The translations under genes and the position numbers were made by a program. DNA of 64,000 bases from Micromonospora endolithica (GTDB lineage: Bacteria > Actinomycetota > Actinomycetes > Mycobacteriales > Micromonosporaceae): contig NZ_RBAK01000003.1 in the NCBI RefSeq assembly GCF_003626595.1, positions 186,001 to 250,000 on the forward strand, written 5' to 3'. Shown here piece by piece: positions 45,124 through 53,732 of this stretch (position 1 is its first letter; the number at the start of each line of letters is the position of its first letter). The notes under the pieces are model-generated. The model was not told where the DNA came from, searched no databases, and saw only the letters and a program-made list of their open reading frames with translations.

Positions 45124-47082
45124 GTGGTGCACATTCTTGCGAACGCCCCGGCCGAGCCGACCGGGACCGTCACGTACGCGACGGCGGACGGGCTCCTGGG
45201 CGGCGTCTGGTTGCTGGTGGCGATCCCGCTGCTCAGCGCGGCGGTCCTGCTCCTGCTCGGCCGGCGCGCCGACCGCTGGGGGCACTGGCTCGGGGTGGCG
45301 GCCATCGGCGCCGCGTTCGTGCTCGGCCTGACCTACTTCCTCCAGCTGCGCGGGCTGGAGAACAAGTCCGTCGAGCTGAGCCTCTGGGACTTCATCACCG
45401 TCGGCGACCTGCGGGTGGACTTCGGTCTGCTCTTCGACCCGCTCGCCGGGGTCTTCGTTCTGCTGATCACCGGGGTGGGTTTCCTCATCCACCTGTACGC
45501 GGTGGAGTACATGGCGCACGACGCCGGGCGGCGGCGGTTCTTCGCGTACTTCAACCTGTTCGTCGCCGCGATGCTGTTGCTGGTGCTCGGCAACAACTAC
45601 GTGATGCTCTACTTCGGCTGGGAGGGCGTCGGTCTGGCGTCGTACCTGCTGATCTCCTTCTGGTCCGACCGGCCGAGCGCCGCGACGGCCGGCAAGAAGG
45701 CGTTCCTGATGAACCGGGTCGGCGACGCCGGCCTGGCGATCGGCATCTTCATCATGTTCGCCACCCTGGGCACCACCCAGTACGACGAGGTCTTCACCGG
45801 CGTCGGCGGGCTGACCGCGACCACGGTGCTGGTGCTCGGCCTGCTGCTGCTGCTCGGCGCGGCCGGCAAGTCCGGCCAGTTCCCGCTCCAGGCCTGGCTG
45901 CCGGACGCGATGGAGGGCCCGACCCCCGTGTCGGCGCTCATCCACGCGGCCACCATGGTCACCGCCGGCGTCTACCTGATCGCCCGCTCCAACCCGATCT
46001 TCTCGGCGAACACCACGCTCCAGCTCGTGGTGGTGAGCGTCGGCGCGCTGACCCTGCTGATCGGCTGCGTCATCGGCGCCGCCAAGGACGACATCAAGCG
46101 GGTGCTGGCCTGGTCGACCGTCAGCCAGATCGGCTACATGTTCCTCGGTGTCGGCCTGGGCGGCGCGGCGTACGCGCTGGCGATCGTGCACCTGCTGGCG
46201 CACGGGTTCTTCAAGGCCAACATGTTCCTCGGCGCCGGCTCGGTCATGCACGGCATGAAGGACCAGGTGGACATCCGCCGCTTCGGCGGGCTGTCGAAGT
46301 ACATGAAGATCACCTGGATCACCTTCATGATGGGCTGGCTCGCCATCATCGGCATGTTCCCGTTCTCCGGCTTCTTCTCCAAGGAGCCGATCATCGTGGC
46401 CGCCTTCGAGCGGGAGGACTGGACCGCCTGGCTCTTCGGCGGTGCCGCGCTGCTCGGCGCGGGGCTGACCGCCTTCTACATGACCCGGTTGTTCGTCCTC
46501 ACCTTCCACGGCCCGAAGCGGTGGACCGAGGACATCGAGCACCCGCACGAGTCGCCCGCGCTGATGACCATCCCGCTGGTCCTGCTGGCGATCGGCTCGG
46601 TCGGCGCCGGCTTCCTGCTGTCCACCTCAGTGCCCGACTGGCTGGAGGCGACCGCCGGCCTGGGCGCGCAGGAGGAGCCGCACGAGGCGGTCCTCTCGCA
46701 CGCCGTGATCACCGCGCTCTCGCTGCTGATCACCGTGGCCGGTGCCGGTCTGGCGTGGTTCCTGTTCCGCGCCGGTACGGCCACCGCGCCGCAGCCGGCG
46801 GGGATCCTGGTCACCGCGGCCCGACGCAACCTCTACACCGACGCCGTCAACGAGGCGATCTTCGAGAAGCCCGGCATCTTCCTCACCCGGGCGCTGGTCT
46901 ACCTCGACAACCGGGGCGTGGACGGGCTGGTCAACGGGCTGGCGGCCGGTGTCGGCGGTGGGTCCGGCCGGCTCCGGCGGTTGCAGACCGGTTTCGTCCG
47001 GTCGTACGCCACCTCGATCCTGGCCGGCGCACTGCTGGTGGTGGCGGCCTTCCTGGCCGTCGAGGCGGGGTGGCTCGCGTGA
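45124..47082 (+). CDS. nuoL: NADH-quinone oxidoreductase subunit L
   Basis: A 652-residue antiporter-like proton-channel subunit with about 16 helices and a C-terminal lateral helix. Core signatures are FGWEGVGLASYLLISFWSDR, LLGAAGKSGQFPLQAWLPDAMEGPTPVSALIHAATMVTAGVYLIAR and DDIKRVLAWSTVSQIGYM. The near-C-terminal stretch NLYTDAVNEAIFEKPGIFLTRALVYLDNRGVDGLVN belongs to the lateral helix region. The gene begins with GTG-GTG. A tiny open frame overlaps its stop. Confidence 0.97.
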   Translation: MVHILANAPAEPTGTVTYATADGLLGGVWLLVAIPLLSAAVLLLLGRRADRWGHWLGVAAIGAAFVLGLTYFLQLRGLENKSVELSLWDFITVGDLRVDFGLLFDPLAGVFVLLITGVGFLIHLYAVEYMAHDAGRRRFFAYFNLFVAAMLLLVLGNNYVMLYFGWEGVGLASYLLISFWSDRPSAATAGKKAFLMNRVGDAGLAIGIFIMFATLGTTQYDEVFTGVGGLTATTVLVLGLLLLLGAAGKSGQFPLQAWLPDAMEGPTPVSALIHAATMVTAGVYLIARSNPIFSANTTLQLVVVSVGALTLLIGCVIGAAKDDIKRVLAWSTVSQIGYMFLGVGLGGAAYALAIVHLLAHGFFKANMFLGAGSVMHGMKDQVDIRRFGGLSKYMKITWITFMMGWLAIIGMFPFSGFFSKEPIIVAAFEREDWTAWLFGGAALLGAGLTAFYMTRLFVLTFHGPKRWTEDIEHPHESPALMTIPLVLLAIGSVGAGFLLSTSVPDWLEATAGLGAQEEPHEAVLSHAVITALSLLITVAGAGLAWFLFRAGTATAPQPAGILVTAARRNLYTDAVNEAIFEKPGIFLTRALVYLDNRGVDGLVNGLAAGVGGGSGRLRRLQTGFVRSYATSILAGALLVVAAFLAVEAGWLA

Positions 47083-47147
47083 TCGAGGTCTTCCAGGCGG
47101 CCGTCGTCGGCGGACCGCGCATCCACGACGGAGGTAAGGCCGCATAA
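47079..47147 (+). CDS. 22-codon minicistron bridging nuoL and nuoM
   Basis: GTG 47079 overlaps the nuoL stop (GTGA), and the TAA at 47145-47147 overlaps the nuoM ATG by one base (TAATG). The frame encodes 22 residues, starting VIEVFQAAVVGG. It contains GGAGG, which serves nuoM. It may be a real microprotein, a leader that carries ribosomes from nuoL to nuoM, or chance. The overlaps at both ends are what makes it notable. Confidence 0.35.
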   Translation: MIEVFQAAVVGGPRIHDGGKAA

Positions 47148-48679
47148 TGTCCGACTTTCCGTTCCTCTCGGTGCTCACCGTGGCGCCGCTGGTCGGTGCC
47201 CTGGTGGTGGTCTTCCTGCCGCGCAGCCGCCCCGAGCTGGCCAAGCAGGTGGCGCTCGGCTGGTCGGTGCTGGTGCTGGCGCTGTCGGCGGTCATGTGGG
47301 TGACCTGGCAGACCGGCGGTGACCGGTTCCAGTTCCGCGAGTCCTACCCGTGGATCCCGAACTGGGGCGTCAACTTCACCTTCGCCGCCGACGGCATCGC
47401 GCTGGTCATGTTGATGCTGATCGCGGTGCTGGTGCCGCTGGTCATCCTGGCCAGCTGGCACGACGCCGACGCCTCGAAGCGGTCGGTGCCGGTCTACTTC
47501 GCGCTGCTGCTGGTCCTCGAGTGCACGATGATCGGCGTCTTCGCCGCCGCCGACGTCTTCCTGTTCTACGTGTTCTTCGAGGTCATGCTCGTGCCGATGT
47601 ACTTCCTCATCGGCAGCTACGGCGGCCACCAGCGGCAGTACGCGGCGGTGAAGTTCTTCCTCTACTCGCTGGTCGGCGGCCTGTTCATGCTCGCCGCCGT
47701 GATCGGCCTGTGGGTGGTCGGTGGGAAGACCTTCGACTGGCAGGCGCTGTCGCAGGTGGACATCACCACCGGCACCGAGCGCTGGCTGTTCCTCGGCTTC
47801 TTCCTCGCCTTCGCGATCAAGGCGCCGTTCTTCCCGTTCCACACCTGGCTGCCGGACGCCGGTGGCGCGGCTCCGGCCGGCGCGGCCGCGCTGCTGGTCG
47901 GGGTCCTGGACAAGGTCGGCACGTTCGGCATCCTGCGCTACTGCCTGCCGCTGTTCCCGGACGCGGCGAAGTGGTTCGCGCCGTGGGCGCTGGCGTTGGG
48001 CGTGATCGGCATCATCTACGCCGCGTTGCTGGCGGTCGGTCAGAACGACCTCAAGCGGCTGGTGTCGTACACCTCGATCGCGCACTTCGGGTTCATCGGC
48101 GTCGGGATCTTCGCCTTCACCACCCAGGCGGGCACCGGCGCGGTGCTCTACATGGTCAACCACGGTCTCGCCACCGGCCTGCTCTTCCTGGTGGTGGGCA
48201 TGCTGATCGCGCGGCGTGGCTCCGCCCTGATCAGCGACTTCGGTGGCGCGGGCAAGCTGGTGCCGGTCCTGGCCGGGGTGCTCTTCTTCGCCGGCCTGGC
48301 CTCGCTGGCACTGCCCGGCACGGCACCGTTCGTCTCCGAGTTCCTGGTGCTGATCGGCACGTTCACGGTGAACAAGCCGGTCGCGGTGATCGCCACGCTC
48401 GGCATCGTCCTGGCCGCCGCGTACGTGCTGTGGATGGTGCAGCGGACCACGCAGGGCACGCTCAACCCGGCGTTGACGGAGGTCGAGGGGATGCGCCGGG
48501 ACCTCAACCTGCGCGAGAAGGTCGTGGTCGCCCCGCTGATCGCGCTGATCGTGCTGCTCGGCTTCTACCCGAAGCCAGTCATCGACGTGATCAACCCGGC
48601 CGTGCAGGCGACCATGCAGGACATCGACCGGACTGATCCGGCCCCGTCGGTCGGCAACGTGCAGGAGGCCAGCCGGTGA
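47147..48679 (+). CDS. nuoM: NADH-quinone oxidoreductase subunit M
   Basis: A 510-residue antiporter-like subunit with about 14 helices. Conserved parts are DVFLFYVFFEVMLVPMYFLIGSYG (membrane Glu), FLAFAIKAPFFPFHTWLPDAGGAAPAGAAALLVGVLDKVGTFGILRY (Lys and His relay) and NDLKRLVSYTSIAHFGFIGVGIFAF. ATG 47147 has GGAGG 13 bases upstream and is coupled to the minicistron before it. Confidence 0.97.
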   Translation: MSDFPFLSVLTVAPLVGALVVVFLPRSRPELAKQVALGWSVLVLALSAVMWVTWQTGGDRFQFRESYPWIPNWGVNFTFAADGIALVMLMLIAVLVPLVILASWHDADASKRSVPVYFALLLVLECTMIGVFAAADVFLFYVFFEVMLVPMYFLIGSYGGHQRQYAAVKFFLYSLVGGLFMLAAVIGLWVVGGKTFDWQALSQVDITTGTERWLFLGFFLAFAIKAPFFPFHTWLPDAGGAAPAGAAALLVGVLDKVGTFGILRYCLPLFPDAAKWFAPWALALGVIGIIYAALLAVGQNDLKRLVSYTSIAHFGFIGVGIFAFTTQAGTGAVLYMVNHGLATGLLFLVVGMLIARRGSALISDFGGAGKLVPVLAGVLFFAGLASLALPGTAPFVSEFLVLIGTFTVNKPVAVIATLGIVLAAAYVLWMVQRTTQGTLNPALTEVEGMRRDLNLREKVVVAPLIALIVLLGFYPKPVIDVINPAVQATMQDIDRTDPAPSVGNVQEASR

Positions 48680-48735
48680 GCGCGAGGAGTGAGCTTACGA
48701 GCCCCGCAGGCGCGAACGAAAGGCCGGCACAGTGA
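48676..48735 (+). CDS. 19-codon minicistron bridging nuoM and nuoN
   Basis: GTG 48676 overlaps the nuoM stop (GTGA). The TGA at 48733-48735 overlaps the nuoN GTG (GTGA). The 19 residues are polar (beginning VSARSELTS). The DNA resembles a short repeated element I recall between genes in Micromonospora, so it could be an inserted repeat that happens to keep translational coupling. No comparison could be made here. Confidence 0.3.
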   Translation: MSARSELTSPAGANERPAQ

Positions 48736-50285
48736 ACGAGCTGCAACTCCCCTCGATCGACTACGGGGCGCTCGCCCCGACGTTGATCATGTTGGGCGCC
48801 GCGTTGCTGGGCGTCCTGGTCGAGGCGTTCGTGCCCCGGCGGCACCGGCACCTCGTCCAGCTCTCGCTGGCCCTGCTGGCGGTGCTGGCCGCGCTGACCT
48901 TCGTGGTGCTGGGCGCCGACGACCGGCTGATCACCATCGGCGGGGCGATCGCGGTCGACGGGCCGACCCTCTTCCTCCAGGGCGCGATCCTGGTGCTCGC
49001 CGCGATGGCGCTGCTGCTGATCGGTGATCGCACGGTGGAGCGGGGCGGCTACTTCGTGGCCCAGGCCGCGGTCACCGCCGAATCAGCCGAGGACCGCCGG
49101 CAGGCCGAGGCGCAGAACGGGACGACCGAGGTCTACCCGCTGACCACCTTCGCGATCGGCGGCATGCTGATCTTCGTGGCGGCGAACGACCTGCTGACCA
49201 TGTTCATCGCGCTGGAGGTCTTCTCGCTCCCGCTCTACCTGCTCTGCGCGCTGGCCCGTCGCCGCCGCCTGCTGAGCCAGGAGGCGGCGATGAAGTACTT
49301 CCTGCTCGGCGCGTACGCCTCGGCGTTCTTCCTGTTCGGGGTGGCGCTGATCTACGGCTTCACCGCCGGCACTCCCGGCCGCCCGGCCGGCGTGGACTTC
49401 GCCACCGTGAACGCCGCCGTCGCCGAGTCCCCGGCCAGCCCGGTGCTGCTCTTCGGGGGCATGGCGCTGCTCTCCATCGGCCTGCTGTTCAAGGCCGCCG
49501 CCGCGCCGTTCCACGTGTGGACGCCGGACGTCTACCAGGGCGCGCCGACGCCGGTCACCGGCTTCATGGCCGCCTGCACCAAGGTCGCCGCCTTCGGTGC
49601 CCTGCTGCGGGTCTTCCACGTGGCCTTCGACGGGGCCCGCTGGGACTTCACCCCGGTGCTCGGCGTGGTCGCGGTGCTGACCATGCTGATCGGCGCGGTC
49701 CTCGCGGTCACCCAGACCGACATCAAGCGGCTGCTCGCCTACTCGTCGATCGCCAACGCCGGTTATCTGCTGGTCGGCGTCCTCGCGCCGAACTCCGAGG
49801 GCATCTCGGGCACGATGTTCTACCTGGTCGCGTACGGCTTCTCGGTGCTCGCCGCGTTCGCCGTGGTGACGCTGGTCCGGGACGCCGACGGGGAGGCCAC
49901 CCACCTGTCCCGCTGGGCCGGGCTGGGTCGCCGGTCGCCGTTCTACGCGGGTGTGTTCACCTTCATCCTGCTCGCGTTCGCCGGAATCCCGCTGACCAGC
50001 GGCTTCATGAGCAAGGTCGCGGTGTTCGGTCCGGCGCTCGACGGCGGGCAGGCGTGGCTGGTGATCGCCGGCGTGCTGACCAGCATGGTGCTCGCCTTCC
50101 CGTACCTGCGGGTCGTGGTGCTGATGTGGCTCTCCGAGCCGGGCGAGTCCACCCCGACGGTCACCGTGCCGGGCGGGCTGACCTCGGCGGCCCTGATGAT
50201 CGGCGTGATCGCCACCCTGGTCCTCGGTGTCGTCCCGGGCCCGCTGCTGGACCTGACCACCGGTGCCGCCGAATTCGTCCGATGA
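48732..50285 (+). CDS. nuoN: NADH-quinone oxidoreductase subunit N
   Basis: A 517-residue antiporter-like subunit with 14 helices, last of the operon. Core text: FIALEVFSLPLYLLCALARRRRLLSQEAAMKYFLLGAYASAFFLFG, LLFKAAAAPFHVWTPDVYQGAPTPVTGFMAACTKVAAFGALLR and TDIKRLLAYSSIANAGYLLVG. A charged, poorly conserved loop of about 30 residues (VTAESAEDRRQAEAQNG) sits in the first third. AAAGG lies upstream of GTG 48732. A terminator follows. Confidence 0.97.
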   Translation: MNELQLPSIDYGALAPTLIMLGAALLGVLVEAFVPRRHRHLVQLSLALLAVLAALTFVVLGADDRLITIGGAIAVDGPTLFLQGAILVLAAMALLLIGDRTVERGGYFVAQAAVTAESAEDRRQAEAQNGTTEVYPLTTFAIGGMLIFVAANDLLTMFIALEVFSLPLYLLCALARRRRLLSQEAAMKYFLLGAYASAFFLFGVALIYGFTAGTPGRPAGVDFATVNAAVAESPASPVLLFGGMALLSIGLLFKAAAAPFHVWTPDVYQGAPTPVTGFMAACTKVAAFGALLRVFHVAFDGARWDFTPVLGVVAVLTMLIGAVLAVTQTDIKRLLAYSSIANAGYLLVGVLAPNSEGISGTMFYLVAYGFSVLAAFAVVTLVRDADGEATHLSRWAGLGRRSPFYAGVFTFILLAFAGIPLTSGFMSKVAVFGPALDGGQAWLVIAGVLTSMVLAFPYLRVVVLMWLSEPGESTPTVTVPGGLTSAALMIGVIATLVLGVVPGPLLDLTTGAAEFVR

Positions 50286-50300
50286 CCGACGCTCCTCCGT

Positions 50301-50338
50301 CGCGGGGGCCGGTACGCCACGGCGTGCCGGCCCCCGCG
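50301..50338 (+). terminator. long GC hairpin ending the nuo operon
   Basis: CGCGGGGGCCGGTACGCC (50301-50318) and GGCGTGCCGGCCCCCGCG (50321-50338) pair over up to 18 bases with one wobble, followed by CCGTTTCCC. It starts 15 bases after the nuoN stop and separates nuo from the polyprenyl synthase. Confidence 0.75.
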
Positions 50339-50382
50339 CCGTTTCCCCCGCCCGGGGGAAGGGCTGGTCGAACGGGTGTGGC

Positions 50383-51468
50383 ATGGTTGAGGACGTGGTG
50401 AATCCGGCTGGCGAGCGTTCAGGTGCCACCGGCTCCGGCGGTCGCCGGAACCGGTTGGGCACGAGTCAGTTCGGCGCGCTCGGCCTGCACCTCGCCGACC
50501 CGCGCGTCGAGGCGTCCGTGCTGGGTCTGCTGACCTCCGTGGAGGACGAACTGCGGGCCAGCGTCTTCAGTGCCGACCCGTTCGTCACCGAGGCGGCCCG
50601 GCACCTGTTGGAGGCCGGCGGGAAGCGGTTCCGCCCGTTGCTGGTGGCGCTGGGCGCCCATTTCGGCGATCCGGCCGGCCGGCTGGTCGTACCGGCGGCC
50701 GTGGTGATGGAACTCACCCACCTGGCCACCCTCTACCACGACGACGTGATGGACGAGGCCGCCGTGCGGCGCGGCGCACCCAGTGCCAACTCCCGGTGGA
50801 CCAACTCGGTCGCCATCCTGGTCGGCGACTACCTGTTCGCCCGTGCCGCCGACATCGCGGCAGACCTGGGCACCGAGGCCGTACGCCTGCAGGCCCGCAC
50901 CTTCGCCCGCCTGGTGCACGGTCAGATCGCCGAGACCGTCGGCCCCCGCCCGGGTGAGGACCCGGTGGCGCACTACCTGAACGTGATCGCGGAGAAGACC
51001 GGCTCGTTGATCGCCACCTCGCTCCGCTTCGGCGGCATGTTCGGTGGGGCCGCGCCGGGGCACACCGAGGCGCTCGCCGGCTACGGCGAGACGATCGGCG
51101 TGGCGTTCCAGCTCTCCGACGACCTGCTCGACATCGCCTCGGAGTCGATGCAGTCCGGCAAGACGCCCGGCACCGACCTGCGGGAGGGCGTGCCCACCCT
51201 TCCGGTGCTCTACGCGCTCGCCTCCGACGACGCCGACGCGTCGTCGGTGCGCCTGCGGGAGATCCTGGCCACCGGCCCGATCACCGACGACGACCTGCAC
51301 ACCGAGGCGCTCGGCCTGCTGCGGGAGAGCCCGGCGTTGAAGCGGGCCCGGGAGACCGTCCGCAGCTACGCCGAGGACGCCCGCGCCCAGCTCGTTCCCC
51401 TCCCCGACGTGCCGGCCCGCCGTGCCCTCGAATCCCTCTGCGACTACATCGCCGACCGCACCAGCTGA
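50383..51468 (+). CDS. long-chain polyprenyl diphosphate synthase (menaquinone side chain)
   Basis: A 361-residue trans-isoprenyl diphosphate synthase. The first aspartate-rich motif is DDVMD at 120-124 (LATLYHDDVMDEAAVRRG), the second is in VAFQLSDDLLDIASES, and the FARM-region lysine/arginines are in EAGGKRFRPLL. Small residues five places before the first motif suit long-chain products. It condenses isopentenyl diphosphate units onto farnesyl or geranylgeranyl diphosphate, giving the menaquinone tail. In mycobacteria the equivalent gene (grcC1) lies close to menJ and ubiE. Start may be ATG 50383 or GTG at 50395/50398, which follow GAGG. It is the closing member of the respiration cluster. 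Confidence 0.93.
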   Translation: MVEDVVNPAGERSGATGSGGRRNRLGTSQFGALGLHLADPRVEASVLGLLTSVEDELRASVFSADPFVTEAARHLLEAGGKRFRPLLVALGAHFGDPAGRLVVPAAVVMELTHLATLYHDDVMDEAAVRRGAPSANSRWTNSVAILVGDYLFARAADIAADLGTEAVRLQARTFARLVHGQIAETVGPRPGEDPVAHYLNVIAEKTGSLIATSLRFGGMFGGAAPGHTEALAGYGETIGVAFQLSDDLLDIASESMQSGKTPGTDLREGVPTLPVLYALASDDADASSVRLREILATGPITDDDLHTEALGLLRESPALKRARETVRSYAEDARAQLVPLPDVPARRALESLCDYIADRTS

Positions 51469-51531
51469 CCTCCCAGGGTCGATCCCCGGATCGACCGCCG
51501 CACCAGGGTCGGCGCCGGGTGGCCGGGGCGG

Positions 51532-52707
51532 TCAGCGGGTTCGGAGGAGGTGGGCGGCGGTGAGCATCAGGGCCGCCGCGGCGAGCATGGAGACGGCGGC
51601 GCTCGCCCACATCGCCGGGTAGCCGGCGTGGCCGGCGATCGTGCCCAGGGTCAGTGGACCGAGGCAACCGCCCGCGTACACCCCGGTCTGGGTGATCGAG
51701 GTGGCGGCGGCCGGTGCCTGCGGGTGCAGCCGGACCACCGCGAACGTCATCAGGCCGGGCCAGGCCCAACCCAGCCCGAAGCCGAGCACGACGCCCGCCA
51801 CCAGCGGTACCGGCCCGGCCACCGCGAGCAGTCCGAGACCGGCCGCGCCGACCACCAGCATGCCGGCGATGACCGCGACGTGTCCGGTGGCCCGCCGGTC
51901 GGCGAGCCACCCCCCGCCGACCCGGGCCGCGACGCAGACCGCGCTGCCCAGGGTGAGGGTCAGTCCGGCGAGCCCGGGTGCCAGACCCCGGTCGACCGCG
52001 GCGTCGACCACGAAGGTCCCGAGGGCGTTCGCGGCGGCGGCGGCCAGCGACGCGGCCACCCCGACGACCACCAGGGCCGCCGTGGCGCGGCCACCGCGGG
52101 TGGCGGCGGCCGGGCGGTCGAGCCCGGTTTCCCGCGGCGGTACGGCGAACAGCGTCGACGCGGCCGCCCCGGCGGCCGCCACGAAGGCCCAGCGCCAGCC
52201 GACGGTCAGCGCGATGGTGGGCACCGCGAGGCCGGCCAGGAGCGTCGACACCGGGATCGCCGCCTGCTTCACCCCGAACGACAACCCCTGCCGCCGTGCG
52301 GGCACGTGCCGGGCCAGGGCGGCGTTGCTGGCGAGCTGGCCGAGGGCGTTGGCGGCACCGGCGAGCGCCAGCAGCGCGACCAGCACCGCGTACGACCGGG
52401 CCAGCGTCGCCACCGCGAGCATCGCCGCGGTGGAGAGCAGGATGCCGGTGCGGGCCATCACGGCGGGTCCGTACCGCTCGGTCAGCGCCCCGGAGGGCAC
52501 CGAGGCCAGGGCGCTCACCCCGAAGTAGACCGCCACCAGCAGGCCCAGGCCGGCGGGGGAGAAGCCGAGGTCCGCGCCCATCTGCACGGCCAGGCCGCCG
52601 ACCAGGAAGACCGGGAGTACGCAGGCGATGGTCACGGCGACCGCGCCGGCGACCGAACGCACGGGGCGGACGGTGCCGGTGCCGGACCGGAGGGCGGTGT
52701 CGGTCAT
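51532..52707 (-). CDS. major facilitator superfamily transporter
   Basis: A 391-residue protein with twelve predicted helices. The MFS loop 2-3 motif reads GVSALASVPSGALTERYGPAVMAR, with its repeat RVGGGWLADRRATGHVAV in the second half. The family is of CynX/NarK-like or sugar-phosphate-like type, but the substrate cannot be read from sequence. It is divergent from an IclR regulator across about 150 bases, the usual arrangement for a regulator and its transporter. ATG 52707. Confidence 0.88.
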   Translation of the reverse strand: MTDTALRSGTGTVRPVRSVAGAVAVTIACVLPVFLVGGLAVQMGADLGFSPAGLGLLVAVYFGVSALASVPSGALTERYGPAVMARTGILLSTAAMLAVATLARSYAVLVALLALAGAANALGQLASNAALARHVPARRQGLSFGVKQAAIPVSTLLAGLAVPTIALTVGWRWAFVAAAGAAASTLFAVPPRETGLDRPAAATRGGRATAALVVVGVAASLAAAAANALGTFVVDAAVDRGLAPGLAGLTLTLGSAVCVAARVGGGWLADRRATGHVAVIAGMLVVGAAGLGLLAVAGPVPLVAGVVLGFGLGWAWPGLMTFAVVRLHPQAPAAATSITQTGVYAGGCLGPLTLGTIAGHAGYPAMWASAAVSMLAAAALMLTAAHLLRTR

Positions 52708-52861
52708 GGTCCGGTAAACCTACGTGAGAACTTCTCCGGCGACCCTGGGTGGCCGTCGCAGCACAACCCGTGGACGACGATCTGGCATCCTCCACCCGAA
52801 GAGGCATTTCGCGTCGGGCATGTATTTCATATGGTGTAAGTCCCCGGTGGCGGAGGTGGTT

Positions 52862-53644
52862 GTGCGCGACCCCCTGGCGGAACCCTCGGATCTGATCCGC
52901 AGCGTGTCCCGTGCGCTAAGAGTGCTCGAGTCGGTCGGTCGCGCCCCGAAGGGGCTGACCGTCAAGCAGATCGCGCGGCGGTGCGAGCTGACCGTGGCCA
53001 CCACCTACCACCTCGTCCGCACCCTGGCCTACGAGGGTTACGTGATCCGTCGGGAGGACGGCACCTACATCGTGGGTCTGGAGGTGGCGGACCGCTACCG
53101 CGAACTGGTCACCGCGTTCCGTGGGCCGCCCGCGGTGGGTGAGTGCCTGCGGCGGGCGGCGGTGGACACCGGTTACAGCCACTTCCTGGGCCGGTTCGTC
53201 GGCGGGCAGGTGGCGATAACGGCGGTCGCCGAGGGGCACCGGTCGCCGTACCTGGAGGATCTGGTCCCCGGCTTCGACGAGGGCGCGCACGCGACCGCGT
53301 TGGGCAAGGCGCTGCTCGCCACCCTCACCACCGATCAGCGCGCCCGCTACCTGCGCGAGTACGGGATGCGACCGTTCACCTCCGCCACCCTGACCGCCGC
53401 CGAGGCGTTCGAGACCGACCTGGCCGCCGGCGACCGGCGCGGAATGCAGTTGGAGCTGGGCCAGTTCCGGCAGGGCGTCGCCTGCGCCGCCGTCCTGGTC
53501 AGCCCGGACAAGGACATGGAACGCCGGGTGGTGCTGGCGTGCGCGCTCCCGGCCGGCGAGATGATGACCTCCGCCCGGGTGGTCCGGGCGAAGTTGCTCA
53601 CCGCCGCCCGGACGATCGCCGACAGCATCGCCGCCGACAACTAG
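52862..53644 (+). CDS. IclR family transcriptional regulator
   Basis: A 260-residue repressor/activator. The N-terminal winged helix is LIRSVSRALRVLESVGRAPKGLTVKQIARRCELTVATTYHLVRTLAYEGYVIRR. The effector domain follows (YRELVTAFRGPP to the end) with DEGAHATALGKALLATL, typical of IclR. GTG 52862 is chosen because GGAGGT lies 4 bases upstream; an ATG at 52820 would add 14 residues with no ribosome site. It is divergent from the MFS gene and likely controls it. The ligand is unknown. Confidence 0.9.
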   Translation: MRDPLAEPSDLIRSVSRALRVLESVGRAPKGLTVKQIARRCELTVATTYHLVRTLAYEGYVIRREDGTYIVGLEVADRYRELVTAFRGPPAVGECLRRAAVDTGYSHFLGRFVGGQVAITAVAEGHRSPYLEDLVPGFDEGAHATALGKALLATLTTDQRARYLREYGMRPFTSATLTAAEAFETDLAAGDRRGMQLELGQFRQGVACAAVLVSPDKDMERRVVLACALPAGEMMTSARVVRAKLLTAARTIADSIAADN

Positions 53645-53664
53645 CTCCACCCACGGACACGGAG

Positions 53665-53695
53665 AGGCCCCTCTCCCCGGCCGGGAGAGGGGCCT
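53665..53695. terminator. bidirectional terminator between iclR and phoX genes
   Basis: Perfect 13-base arms AGGCCCCTCTCCC (53665-53677) and GGGAGAGGGGCCT (53683-53695) with a 5-base loop. It lies between convergent stops at 53644 and 53733 and can end both transcripts. Confidence 0.8.
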
Positions 53696-53732
53696 TCCGG
53701 GCGGTCCAGCGCCGGACCGCCTGGTGGGATGC

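Noticed and set aside
52820..52861. ATG 52820 as the IclR start
   Set aside because: It has no ribosome site and adds hydrophobic residues not typical of IclR N-termini; GTG 52862 follows GGAGGT.
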